Assembly (NCBI GenBank): GCA_963931105.1
Contig: OZ007004.1
Location: forward strand, 1,550,001-1,614,000
Direction: 5' to 3'
DNA length: 64,000 nucleotides
Source of the DNA: UMGS1590 sp900552455
GTDB lineage: Bacteria; Bacillota; Peptococcia; Peptococcales; Peptococcaceae
The notes under the pieces are model-generated. The model saw only the letters and a program-made list of their open reading frames with translations, made no database searches and was not told where the DNA came from. Position numbers and translations under genes: made by a program. Positions within the stretch are counted from its first letter, which is position 1; each line of letters starts with the position of its first letter. Positions 8,704-17,800 of the stretch are shown here, one piece after another.

Positions 8704-9063
8704 ATGGGAAAAATAACTGATGATGATCGTAAACGAATGGCTCGCTGTTGTTGTAAGCAGTGTGGTGGACCACTAAAGATGAAAGTCGTTGTATATGATC
8801 CGTATGGTGGTCATGATGTGGAAATGTTTTGTGAGAATTGCCAAAAGATAGAATACGGAACTGAAAAAGAAATATATAGTTTGGCAGAACGATTTATTGA
8901 TAATTATCAATATAATTATTTCATGGATATGGCAGAAGATGAAAATAGTGAACGGCTAAATACTGCAAAGCTTTGCGAAATTATAGGGTGGGTATTTTCA
9001 GAATTGGGTTTAATGGGTGATGAGGGCGTTATTAAAAACAAGATACCAAAATTTGAACAATAA
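8704..9063 (+). CDS. Small double-CxxC protein of unknown function
   Basis: A 119-residue soluble protein I do not recognise. Near its N-terminus it has the cysteine cluster CCCKQCGG, and about 30 residues later CENC, a pattern that suggests a zinc ribbon. The C-terminal half is acidic and helical. I chose the ATG at 8704 because GAGG at 8691-8694 gives normal spacing; an in-frame ATG at 8689 would overlap the ABC gene stop and lacks a ribosome binding site. It closes the AT-rich island and is probably cotranscribed with the ABC ATPase. Confidence 0.7.
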   Translation: MGKITDDDRKRMARCCCKQCGGPLKMKVVVYDPYGGHDVEMFCENCQKIEYGTEKEIYSLAERFIDNYQYNYFMDMAEDENSERLNTAKLCEIIGWVFSELGLMGDEGVIKNKIPKFEQ

Positions 9064-9112
9064 AAAATAGCCCTTGGATTTGAAGTGGTTCTTCAATCCA
9101 AGGGCTGTTTTT
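9063..9112. terminator. Bidirectional terminator between convergent genes
   Basis: A 12-base-pair stem AGCCCTTGGATT / AATCCAAGGGCT has an A run before it and a T run after it. It can serve both the CxxC protein gene and the flavodiiron gene, which converge here. Confidence 0.9.
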
Positions 9113-9114
9113 AT

Positions 9115-10296
9115 TTATGCGATGGTTTCAGCGATTTGATCAGCGAGGGAATCCAGCTGAGCATAGATTTCATCGGTTGGGGTGAACTGAGAACGAACGC
9201 TTTCGCCAACTTGTTTCATCTTGATGCTGTTGCAGCGATCGTTGAGCTGAGCGCAAGCTTCGCCGCTCCAGCCGAAGTCGCCGAGGGTAGCGAATGGACG
9301 ACCGGCAGCGTTTACAGCGTCGATGGAGCTGATGACATCAAGCACTGGCTTCAGCGCAGCGCGGTTCAGTGTTGGGGAACCGAAAACGAGGCAGTCGTCT
9401 TCGAGGTGCGCAGCGATATCAGCAGCATCGGTTTTGATGATGTCGAAAGCGGAAACAACGATGCCTTTTGCGCTGAGTTTGTCAGCGAGGTACTGGCACA
9501 TGCTTCTGGTGTAGCCGTAAGCGGAGACGTAGTAGATGGCGACGGTCTTTTCCGTCTTTTCTTCAGGGGTGGCCCACTTGCGGTAGGTGTCCATAGCAAT
9601 CTGGATGTCGCCGCCCATGATCATTGGGCCGTGGCTAGGGCAAACGAGGGCGATATCAAGATCCTTGATGCGGTCGAGAGCACGGATGACGAATTTTGCG
9701 AATGGGCCCATGATGGCGTCGTAGTAAACTTTGAATTCTTTTTCGTAGAGATCGCGCTTGTAGGCCTTGTGCACATACATGGTTGGTTCTGCGTAGTGTG
9801 CGCCGAGGAAGTCGCAGCTGAAGAGGATCTTATCTTCATTGAGATAGGTCATCATGGTGTCTGGCCAGTGGATGTTAGGGGAGACGCAGAAGGTCAGCGT
9901 TTTGCCGCCCAATTCCAGCGTGTCGCCGTCCTTGACAGCCACACGGTTGAATGGCAGACGCACAATATTGTCCAGATTCTTCAGGCAGGCAGCCGTGCCG
10001 TACACAACGATGTCAGGATTCTTTTCGATCACCAGACGGATCGCGCCAGAGTGGTCAGGTTCCGTGTGGTTGACAACCATGTAATCAATGTTTGCAAAAT
10101 CAGTGATCGCTTCTACATTTTCCTGGAAGTTCGCTTCAAAACCCTTGTGCGCACCGTCGATCAGCGCCGTTTTGTCAGCGCCCTTGACCAGGTAGGAATT
10201 GTATGTCGTGCCGTATTCCGTGCACATGATGATGTCGAACACGCGCAGCGTAGGGTTGGAAACACCGACATAATAGACATTGTCAGCGATTTTCAT
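9115..10296 (-). CDS. fprA: Flavodiiron protein, FprA family
   Basis: A 393-residue cytoplasmic oxygen and/or nitric oxide reductase that protects anaerobes. The N-terminal metallo-beta-lactamase-like domain carries the diiron ligand motif in NHTEPDHSG. The C-terminal third is a flavodoxin domain with the FMN-binding loop in VSAYGYTRSM and later FGSPTLN. There is no rubredoxin extension. AAAGGAGAG precedes the ATG, and a promoter lies at 10352-10379. It is divergent from rex, a redox-sensing repressor, and the pair makes physiological sense, although I found no clear Rex operator between them. Confidence 0.93.
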   Translation of the reverse strand: MKIADNVYYVGVSNPTLRVFDIIMCTEYGTTYNSYLVKGADKTALIDGAHKGFEANFQENVEAITDFANIDYMVVNHTEPDHSGAIRLVIEKNPDIVVYGTAACLKNLDNIVRLPFNRVAVKDGDTLELGGKTLTFCVSPNIHWPDTMMTYLNEDKILFSCDFLGAHYAEPTMYVHKAYKRDLYEKEFKVYYDAIMGPFAKFVIRALDRIKDLDIALVCPSHGPMIMGGDIQIAMDTYRKWATPEEKTEKTVAIYYVSAYGYTRSMCQYLADKLSAKGIVVSAFDIIKTDAADIAAHLEDDCLVFGSPTLNRAALKPVLDVISSIDAVNAAGRPFATLGDFGWSGEACAQLNDRCNSIKMKQVGESVRSQFTPTDEIYAQLDSLADQIAETIA

Positions 10297-10351
10297 GAAA
10301 TGATCTCTCCTTTGATGATGATTAGAAATGTGTTTGGATCTTTACCCCCTT

Positions 10352-10379
10352 ATTCTAGCATAAATGCGGCGAATTTCAA
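10352..10379 (-). promoter_or_regulatory. Promoter of the flavodiiron gene
   Basis: On the minus strand TTGAAA and TAGAAT are separated by 16 bases, with TGC before the -10 box (extended -10). Confidence 0.6.
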
Positions 10380-10496
10380 CTGCCAGACGCGGGATTGTAA
10401 TTAAAATTGTATATCTGTGACAGAAGCGGGCATTATTAGAAAATATCCCCGAACGCCTTCCATAAATTAACTTTGTGCTTTTTTTAGCAAACCTGC

Positions 10497-10526
10497 TTGC
10501 GAAAAACCAGCGCGTTCAAGTATCAT
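10497..10526 (+). promoter_or_regulatory. Possible rex promoter
   Basis: TTGCGA and TATCAT are separated by 18 bases, giving a leader of about 40 bases to the rex ATG. Confidence 0.4.
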
Positions 10527-10572
10527 TATATTATATGGAGATTTTTTGAAAACAGGAAGGTGACCCCAGGCC

Positions 10573-11208
10573 ATGAAAGCAGATAAGATCCCAGAAGCAA
10601 CCATCACGCGCCTGTCCATGTATTCGCGATACCTGACCAAAATGGAGGAGCAGAACGTGCAGAAAGTATCCTCCGTCGATATCGCCCAGGGCGTGCAGGG
10701 AACACCCGCGCAGGTGCGCAAAGACCTCGCATATTTTGGCGATTTCGGCATGCGCGGCGTCGGCTACAACGTAACAGGGCTCAACAACATCATCAAAGAG
10801 ATCCTAGGCGTCGATCATCCCTGGAAAATGATCCTCGTCGGCGCCGGCAATCTCGGCAGCGCCCTCACCCATTACGCCGGCTTTGAAAAGCGCGGATTCA
10901 AGATCTCTGCCGTATTTGACAACGACGTGAACAAGATCGGCATGACCTTAAACGGCCTGCCGATCCTCCCCATCACAAAAATGATCGACTACATCGACGA
11001 AAACAGCGTCGACATCGCCGTGCTCGCCGTGCCAGAATCCTCCGCGCAGGACGTTGCCGATCTGCTTTGTGAAACACGTATCAAGGGCATCATGAACTTT
11101 TCGCCAGCAAGCCTCATCACCTGCGACAGCATCGAGATCCGCCAGATCGACCTCGCCGTCAGCCTTGAAGGCCTCAGCTACCGCATTAAGAACAAATACG
11201 AGGATTAA
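10573..11208 (+). CDS. rex: Redox-sensing transcriptional repressor Rex
   Basis: A 211-residue NADH-sensing repressor that controls fermentation and anaerobic respiration genes in Gram-positive bacteria. The N-terminal winged helix contains TRLSMYSRYL and the DNA-contact helix VQGTPAQVRKDLAYFG. The Rossmann fold starts at LVGAGNLGSAL. The C-terminal helix that swaps between subunits ends in GLSYRIKNKYED. AGGAAGGTGA precedes the ATG. It stands alone between the divergent flavodiiron gene and the GGTAGGAGG repeat element, and its target genes cannot be told from this window. Confidence 0.96.
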   Translation: MKADKIPEATITRLSMYSRYLTKMEEQNVQKVSSVDIAQGVQGTPAQVRKDLAYFGDFGMRGVGYNVTGLNNIIKEILGVDHPWKMILVGAGNLGSALTHYAGFEKRGFKISAVFDNDVNKIGMTLNGLPILPITKMIDYIDENSVDIAVLAVPESSAQDVADLLCETRIKGIMNFSPASLITCDSIEIRQIDLAVSLEGLSYRIKNKYED

Positions 11209-11210
11209 AA

Positions 11211-11440
11211 AGGTAGGAGGTAGCTCTTGCGTCCCTAAGGGACGCGGCGAGGCCGTCGCGCTGACGCTTGACGGCAGGTAGGAGGTAGGAGGTGGTGTTG
11301 TGGAAAGCGCAGCGACCGTTATTTGTGACAAACGCTGTGCATTATTTGCAAACCTGGCGCACGGCAACAAAGAAAACCTCCTACCTGCCAGCGCGCGAAG
11401 CAAGCTGGTCCGCGCAGCGGCTACCTCCTACCTCCTACCT
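11211..11440. repeat. Inverted GGTAGGAGG repeat element between rex and maf
   Basis: Two forward copies (AGGTAGGAGGTAG at 11211-11223; a longer tandem form at 11275-11294) face two reverse copies (CCTCCTACCTGCC near 11377-11389; a longer form at 11420-11440). Eighteen bases at 11276-11293 are the exact reverse complement of 11423-11440. A perfect palindrome GTCCCTAAGGGAC sits at 11231-11243. The element starts two bases after the rex stop and could fold into one large hairpin. I see no coding content with a ribosome binding site. Confidence 0.8.
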
Positions 11441-11503
11441 GAAAAAAGCTTTGCTCGAGAAACGAAAGTGCCGTGCGTAACGAACGAAAGAAAGGATACA
11501 GTT

Positions 11504-12085
11504 ATGCTTAGACCCCTCATCCTCGCATCCACCTCGCCGCGGCGTCAGAGCCTGCTTGCCGAGCTTGGCATCCCTTTTACCATCAGCGCGCCCATGCTTG
11601 AGCAGGAAACCCTCGATCCCGCCCTGCCCTTGGCAGAAGCCCTCGAGCACCTCGCCCTTGAAAAAGCCCGCTCCGTCGCCCGGGACAATCCCCAGGCCCT
11701 CGTCCTCGGCGCCGACACCATCGTCTGCAAAGATGACGCCCTCCTCGGAAAACCGCGCGACGCCGCCCACGCCGCCCAGATGCTCCGCACCCTTTCCGGC
11801 GCCGAGCACCAGGTCATCACCGCCGTCGCCCTCACCTGCGCAGAAAGCCAAAAAAGCATCACCTGCCACGCCCAAAGCAGCGTCCACTTCCGCACCCTGA
11901 GCGAGCAGGAGATCCAAGACTACATCGCAAGCCGCGAACCCCTCGACAAAGCCGGCGCCTACGGCATCCAGGGCCAGGGCGGAAAATTCGTGGAAAAGCT
12001 CCAGGGCCCCTACGACAACGTCGTCGGCCTGCCCCTTGATCTCGTGCGCCAGATGCTTGCAGAGTGGGAGGAGGAAGACCAGTGA
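11504..12085 (+). CDS. maf: Maf-type nucleoside triphosphate pyrophosphatase
   Basis: A 193-residue house-cleaning enzyme that hydrolyses non-canonical nucleotides such as dTTP or modified UTP to the monophosphate. The family motif LASTSPRRQ is near the N-terminus and the acidic GADTIV motif follows, with LGKPRDAAHA typical of the fold. I start it at the ATG at 11504, preceded by AAAGGA; an open frame extends upstream into the repeat element but carries no Maf residues. Its TGA overlaps the radC GTG by two bases, so maf and radC form an operon. Confidence 0.93.
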   Translation: MLRPLILASTSPRRQSLLAELGIPFTISAPMLEQETLDPALPLAEALEHLALEKARSVARDNPQALVLGADTIVCKDDALLGKPRDAAHAAQMLRTLSGAEHQVITAVALTCAESQKSITCHAQSSVHFRTLSEQEIQDYIASREPLDKAGAYGIQGQGGKFVEKLQGPYDNVVGLPLDLVRQMLAEWEEEDQ

Positions 12086-12804
12086 AGCCCCCTGAAAAAC
12101 CAGAAAGACCACGCTTCAAAGACCGCCCCCTCGAGCTGCGTCCGCGTGAGCGCCTCATCCAGGGTTCCCCGCAGGACCTCTCCAATTCCGAGCTCCTCGC
12201 CATCCTCCTGCAGACAGGCACCGTCCTCCATGACGTCACCGACCTCGCCGCGATCGTCCTCACCCACACAGGCGGCCTCGAAGGATTGCTGCACCAGAAC
12301 ATGCGCTCCCTCTGCGAGATCAAAGGCATCGGCCCCAGCAAAGCCTGCATGCTCCTGGCAGCCATCGAGCTCGGACGCCGACTCGCCCTCGTGCAGAGCC
12401 AGCAGGAAAGTAAACGCATCACCACCAGCGCCAGCGCCGCCTGGTTCATCCGCACCCAGATCAGAAACAGCGAGCAGGAAAGCTTCCACGCCCTCTATCT
12501 CGACGCCAAGCACAGCCTCATCGCCGCCAAAGAGCTCTTCGTTGGCACCGCCAACAGCGCCAACGTCCATCCCCGCGACATCTTTCGCGAAGCCGTGCGC
12601 TTAAACGCCGTCGCCCTCATCATCGGGCACAACCACCCATCCGGCGACCTCACCCCAAGCACCAGCGATCTCAAGCTCACAAAACGCCTGCGCCAGGCCG
12701 CAGAGCTTTTGGGCATCAGCCTGCTCGACCACATCATCGTCGCCGATCCGCGCAGCGAAGCCTATCTCAGCTTCAAAGAAAACGGCTACCTCAGCCCCCT
12801 TTGA
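12082..12804 (+). CDS. radC: RadC family JAB1/MPN metalloprotein
   Basis: A 240-residue RadC protein. A helix-hairpin-helix region (ICEIKGIGPSKA-like segment) precedes the C-terminal MPN domain with its zinc motif in IIGHNHPSGDLTPSTSD. Despite the name, a role in recombinational repair is not proven for the family. The GTG at 12082 overlaps the maf stop (GTGA) and follows GGGAGGAGGAAG; an upstream in-frame GTG at 12064 would use that purine run as coding sequence. A strong terminator follows at 12824. Confidence 0.93.
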   Translation: MKPPEKPERPRFKDRPLELRPRERLIQGSPQDLSNSELLAILLQTGTVLHDVTDLAAIVLTHTGGLEGLLHQNMRSLCEIKGIGPSKACMLLAAIELGRRLALVQSQQESKRITTSASAAWFIRTQIRNSEQESFHALYLDAKHSLIAAKELFVGTANSANVHPRDIFREAVRLNAVALIIGHNHPSGDLTPSTSDLKLTKRLRQAAELLGISLLDHIIVADPRSEAYLSFKENGYLSPL

Positions 12805-12823
12805 CCAAACTGTAACAATTTCT

Positions 12824-12882
12824 CCCTGAATTGGACAACAATTTGTAAATGCTTTGTTGTTGTTCCATACAGGGATTTTTTG
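12824..12882 (+). terminator. Terminator of maf-radC
   Basis: The stem joins CCCTG and CAGGG through an inner stem GGACAACAA / TTGTTGTTCC and is followed by ATTTTTTG. Confidence 0.8.
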
Positions 12883-12952
12883 TTACACTTTTTTACGCCG
12901 GACAGCGAAAGCCCTCGTCCGGCTTTATCATCGCAAGGAAAGAGAGGGTTCT

Positions 12953-14272
12953 ATGAAAAAGAAATTACTCAGCATCGTCTTATCCGCAGCATTGCTGCTC
13001 CCCACCATCGCAAGCCCCGCACAGGCCGCAGAAACCCCGGACATCCAGGGTACCAGCGCCGTCATCATGGACAATACCACCGGCGAGATCCTCTGGAGCC
13101 AGGACGCCGACACCATCCGTCCCGTCGCCAGCATGACCAAAGTCATGGCCGCCTACCTCGTTTATGAAGCCATCCAAGACGGCCGCATCACCATGGACAC
13201 CCTCGTGCCAATAAGCGTCTACACCTATTATTTTTCACGGGATGACATTTATTCCAACATCCCGTTTGAATGGGATCAAACCTACACCGTGCGCGACATG
13301 CTCGAAGCCTTTCTCTGCTATTCCGCCTGCGCAGCGGGACCAGCCCTCGGCGAGCTCCTCTATGGCTCCGAGGAAGCCTTCGTCGACGCCATGAACGCCA
13401 AAGTCCTCGCGCTCGGCATCGACGCCTGGTACGACCAGAGCTACGACGAAGGCTACATGAGCGCGCGCGCCATGGCCACCCTTTCCCGCCAAGTCATCGC
13501 AGAATGCCCAGAGATCCTCGAGATCACAAGCCTCGAAGAATTTGAATTTGGCGGTGAAACCTATCCATCCAGCAACAACCTTCTCGGCCAGGACCAGGAA
13601 GAGCAGGAGGAGATCGGCACCGTCGACGGACTCAAAACCGGCTGGACCCCACAGGCAGGCAGCTGCATGGCAGCCACCTCCGTCAAGGATAACCAGCGCC
13701 TCATCACCATCACCATGAATGCCAGCGCTGTGAACGCCCGCTACAGCGACAGCAGAGAGCTCCTCCAAACCGGCTTCGACATCCTTGAAGAACGCCTCGA
13801 AGACGGTTATGCCTACGCATCGCCAAACGCAGCCACCGTCAGCATGAATGGCAGCCAGCTTTCCATGCAGGCATATCTCGCCAATGGCAACAACTACGTG
13901 CGCCTGCGTGATTTCGCAGCCATCCTCGCCGGCACAGGCAGCCAGTTCGGCCTCACCTATGACAGCGCAAGCGGCGCCGTCGTCATGCAGAGCGGCGCCC
14001 CATATGAAGGCACCAACTCTGGCGGACAGATCACAGGCGGCACCGTCATGAGTCAGCTGCATCAGCCAACCGTCTACGTCGACAGCGCCCCATACACCAT
14101 CGACAGCTACCTCATCGGCGACCTCAATTATATGAAGATCCGCGACCTCTGTGCAGCCATCGGCTGCGGCATCGACTACGACGCCACAACCGGCCAGGTC
14201 ATCCTCATCCCACAGGAAACCACCACCACCACCGACAACACCGCGCCTGTCAGTGCAGATCAAGCCGCCTGA
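12953..14272 (+). CDS. D-alanyl-D-alanine carboxypeptidase-like protein with stalk domains
   Basis: A 439-residue exported protein of the penicillin-binding protein 5 / S11 peptidase type. A signal peptide of about 24 residues ends near SPAQAAE. The serine-lysine pair is in ASMTK (S60, K63) and KTG is at residues 228-230. The middle motif, normally S-x-N, reads SAC (residues 124-126), so the catalytic asparagine is replaced by cysteine and the next residue by alanine. The C-terminal 150 residues hold two copper-amine-oxidase-N-like stalk domains (YVRLRDFAAILAG and YMKIRDLCAAIGCG) instead of the usual membrane anchor. The ATG at 12953 follows GAAAGAGAGG. It may be an altered or inactive carboxypeptidase that still binds the wall. 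Confidence 0.85.
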   Translation: MKKKLLSIVLSAALLLPTIASPAQAAETPDIQGTSAVIMDNTTGEILWSQDADTIRPVASMTKVMAAYLVYEAIQDGRITMDTLVPISVYTYYFSRDDIYSNIPFEWDQTYTVRDMLEAFLCYSACAAGPALGELLYGSEEAFVDAMNAKVLALGIDAWYDQSYDEGYMSARAMATLSRQVIAECPEILEITSLEEFEFGGETYPSSNNLLGQDQEEQEEIGTVDGLKTGWTPQAGSCMAATSVKDNQRLITITMNASAVNARYSDSRELLQTGFDILEERLEDGYAYASPNAATVSMNGSQLSMQAYLANGNNYVRLRDFAAILAGTGSQFGLTYDSASGAVVMQSGAPYEGTNSGGQITGGTVMSQLHQPTVYVDSAPYTIDSYLIGDLNYMKIRDLCAAIGCGIDYDATTGQVILIPQETTTTTDNTAPVSADQAA

Positions 14273-14299
14273 GAAAAGCGAAAAAAATGCGCGTCAGTA

Positions 14300-14328
14300 T
14301 TGAATTTTCGATCGCCATGCAGTACTAT
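14300..14328 (+). promoter_or_regulatory. Promoter of the candidate structured RNA
   Basis: TTGAAT and TACTAT are separated by 17 bases. Transcription would start near 14335, directly at the first hairpin of the RNA candidate. Confidence 0.6.
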
Positions 14329-14334
14329 AACGTA

Positions 14335-14642
14335 TGAGAAGGGCAGCATCCGCCAGCGCTGCCCTCTCACATGACGTCATGGGTCGTATATGCGACAACA
14401 GGGGCAGGTTCGCCACTTCATCTTCATTCGCCTGTCCCCGTCGTTTCCTCAAACTCCTGCGCGGCAAGGACACCATCCCGTAACCATGTCCTGGCAGCTC
14501 TCCAAGTGCCAGCCGCAAAGCAGACAGTACCACACCATCACGGGCAGCTACCACCAATCGCTCACAGCTGCCCCTCATCACAGATCGAAAATACGCATAT
14601 ACGGCCAAAAGGACAGGGACTTCCTCATCCCCTGTCCTTTTT
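14335..14642 (+). ncRNA. Candidate structured non-coding RNA upstream of pyc
   Basis: This otherwise empty 569-base gap has a promoter, a run of hairpins and a terminator. The stems by eye are GGGCAGC/GCTGCCC (14340-14363), GTCGTAT/ATGCGAC (14384-14397), GGGGCAGG/CCTGTCCCC (14400-14438), GGACA/TGTCC (near 14468-14491), CTGGCA/TGCCAG (14490-14512), GGGCAGCT/AGCTGCCC (14540-14574) and the terminator. I compared it mentally with 6S, tmRNA, RNase P, SRP and T-box RNAs and found no match. No frame inside has a ribosome binding site. Its length is about 310 nucleotides. It ends about 200 bases before pyc, so it could be free-standing or a leader. A minus-strand RNA is possible because the final stem is also followed by T residues on that strand. 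Confidence 0.55.
14607..14642. terminator. Terminator of the candidate RNA
   Basis: The stem AGGACAGGG / CCCCTGTCCT is followed by TTTTT on the plus strand and preceded by AAAA, so it may also work on the minus strand. Confidence 0.8.
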
Positions 14643-14841
14643 CTATGCCTGAAATTCCAGCGCGGAACTATGAAAAATGAAAGAAAAAATTATTTTTATA
14701 ATCATTTTTCAGAAAAATGATGCATAATTCCCGAAGGAAAGATATAATAATACTTACATATACTCCATTACTGTGTAAAGTTACAACTTGTATGGATGAT
14801 ACAGGCGCTTTTAAGCGCCGATAAATGAGGAGGTAGGGACT
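14643..14841 (+). promoter_or_regulatory. Leader and probable promoter region of pyc
   Basis: An AT-rich 199-base stretch. A clear TATAAT lies at about 14742-14747, but no good -35 box was found. The hairpins TCATTTTTC/GAAAAATGA (near 14702-14720) and GGCGCTTTTAAGCGCC (near 14805-14820) are present; the second lies just before the ribosome binding site. Confidence 0.4.
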
Positions 14842-17800
14842 GTGAAAGAAATCAAGACCATCTTAGTAGCAAACCGTGGCGAGATCGCTATCCGTATTTT
14901 CCGCGCCTGCAAGGAGCTCGGGATCAAGAGCATCGCCATCTATTCGGAAGAAGATAAGAACTCTCTGTATCGTACCATCGCAGATGAATCTTATCGCGTC
15001 GGTAAGGGCAAAACCCCAGTCGATGCATATCTGGACATCTCCGGCATCATCACCCTCGCAAAATCCAAGGGCGTAGACGCCATCCATCCTGGCTATGGGT
15101 TCCTGTCTGAAAACGCTGAATTTGCGCAAGCCTGCGAAGAAGCCGGCATCGAATTTATCGGTCCGGACCACAACATGTTAAACGCACTCGGCGACAAGAT
15201 CCAGTCCAAGAAAGTTGCCATCGAAGTTGGCGTGCCAACCATTCCTGGCGTAGAACGTGCAGCGCTCAATGTTGAAGAAGCAAAAGAATTTGCCAAGGTT
15301 GCAGGCTATCCTGTCATCCTCAAAGCCAGCGCCGGCGGCGGTGGTCGTGGGATGCGCGTCGTCCGCAGCGAAGAAGACATGGAACAGGAATACAACAGCG
15401 CCACCAGCGAAGCCAAGAAAGCCTTCGGTATCGCAGACGTATTCGTTGAAAAATACATCGAACGTCCAAAGCACATCGAAGTACAGGTCCTTGGCGATAA
15501 GTATGGCAACATCGTTCACATGTTCGAACGTGACTGCTCCATCCAGCGCCGTCACCAGAAAGTCATCGAATTTGCGCCATCCCTGATCCTTTCCGAGGAA
15601 CAGCGTCAGGCCATCTGCGAAGATGCCCTCAAGATCGCGCGTCACGTCAACTACCGCAGCGCCGGTACCGTTGAATTCCTCGTCGATGCACAGGGCAACC
15701 ACTACTTCATCGAAATGAACCCACGTATCCAGGTAGAGCACTGCGTCACCGAACAGATCACCGGTATCGACATCGTGCAGGCCCAGATCCGTGTTGCCCA
15801 GGGCTACAAGCTCGCTGATCCTGAGATCGGCATCCCAACCCAGGATTCCATCACCCATCGCGGTTATGCCATCCAGTGCCGTGTCACCACCGAAGACCCA
15901 GCAAACAACTTTGCACCAGACACCGGTACCATCGAAGTGTACCGTTCCAGCTCCGGTCACGGCATTCGTCTCGACAGCGGCAACGCCTATGCAGGCGCGC
16001 AGATCTCTCCATTCTACGACAGCCTGCTCGTCAAGATCGTCGCTTACAACCGCACCTTCCAGGGTACCATCGATACAGCCATCCGCTGCCTGCATGAAAC
16101 CAAGATCAAGGGCGTCAAGACCAACATCGGCTTCCTGATCAACGTCCTCAACCATCCACGTTTCCGCAACGGCGAATGCGACACCAGCTTCATCGCTCAG
16201 ACCCCAGAGCTTTTCGATATCCACGGCGGCGACAACATGGAAAAGAAGATGCTCACCTTCCTCGCCAACAAAGCCGTCAACGAGATCAAAGGCGAAAAGC
16301 CAGAATTCAACGAGCTCGAAGTGCCAACCTTTGACAAGCCACTGCTTCTGCGCGGCACCAAGCAGCTCCTCGACGAAAAAGGCCCTAAGGCCGTTGCAGA
16401 TTGGGTCATGCAGCAGGATCGCCTGCTCATCACCGACACCTCCATGCGTGACGCCCAGCAGTCCCTGCTCGCAACCCGCATGCGTACCGTTGACATGACC
16501 CGCATCGCACCAGCCTACGCCACCGCCTGCAAGGATTTCTTCTCCCTCGAAATGTGGGGCGGCGCAACCTTCGACACCGCTTATCGTTTCCTCAAGGAAT
16601 CCCCATGGGCACGTCTCGACGAATTGCGTGAAGCCATTCCAAACGTGCTCTTCCAGATGCTCCTGCGTGGCGCAAATGCCGTTGGTTATGCCAACTATCC
16701 AGACAACGTCATCCGTCAGTTCGTGCAGGAATCTGCCAAGAGCGGCATCGACGTCTTCCGTATCTTCGACTCCCTCAACTGGGTTGAAGCCATGAAGGTC
16801 TCCATCGATGAAGCCCTCAAGACCGACAAACTCGTCGAAGGCTGCATCTGCTACACCGGCGACATCATGGATAAGAGCCGTACCAAGTACGACCTCGAAT
16901 ACTACATCCGCAAAGCCAAAGAGCTCGAAGGCCTCGGCTGCCACATGCTCGGCATCAAGGACATGAGCGGTCTCTTAAAGCCAATGGCAGCAACCGAGCT
17001 CATCAGCGCCTTGAAGAGCGAGCTCAACATCCCAATCCATCTGCACACCCACGATTCCACCGGTAACGGCGTCGCAACTCTGCTCATGGCAGCACAGGCC
17101 GGCGTAGACATCGTCGACGTTGCCTTCAACGGCATCGCAGGCCTCACCAGCCAGCCAGGCTTGAACTCCCTCGTTGCAGCCCTCGAGCTCACCAAGCGCG
17201 ACACCGGACTGGATATCATCAAGCTGCAGAAGATCAGCGATTACTGGGGCGAAGTGCGCAAGTACTACAGCCAGTTCGAAAGCGGCATGCGTTCCGGTTC
17301 CGCCGAAATCTACAAATACGAGATCCCTGGCGGCCAGTATTCCAACCTCAAACCACAGGTTGAAAGCTTTGGCCTCGGCCACAAGTTCGAAGAAGTCAAG
17401 AAGATGTACGCCACCGTCAACGAGATGCTCGGTGACATCGTCAAGGTTACCCCATCTTCCAAGGCCGTCGGTGACATGGCCATCTTCATGGTCCAGAACA
17501 ACCTCACCCCGGACAACATCATCGAAAAAGGGAAGAACATCGACTTCCCAGATTCCATCGTTTCCTACTTCCAGGGCATGATGGGCCAGCCAGAAGGCGG
17601 CTTCCCAGAAGATCTCCAGAAGATCGTCCTCAAGGATAAAGAACCACTCACCTGCCGCCCAGGCGAACTCCTGCCAGACGAAGACCTCGATGCCGACGCC
17701 GAATATCTGAAGAAAGAATACGGCATCGAAGCAGGCCGCCGCGAAGCGCTGAGCTATGCGATGTACCCACGCATGTATGAAGACTACCTCAAGGGCCTGA

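Noticed and set aside
10300..10572. Rex operator between the flavodiiron gene and rex
   Set aside because: The nearest element, TTTGTGCT with AGCAAA near 10473-10492, is too poor a match to the Rex consensus to claim.
14294..14608. Minus-strand open frame opposite the candidate RNA
   Set aside because: It lacks a ribosome binding site and its codons coincide with hairpin arms; an RNA fits better.
15178..16944. Minus-strand open frame of 588 codons within pyc
   Set aside because: Shadow of the pyruvate carboxylase codons on the other strand.
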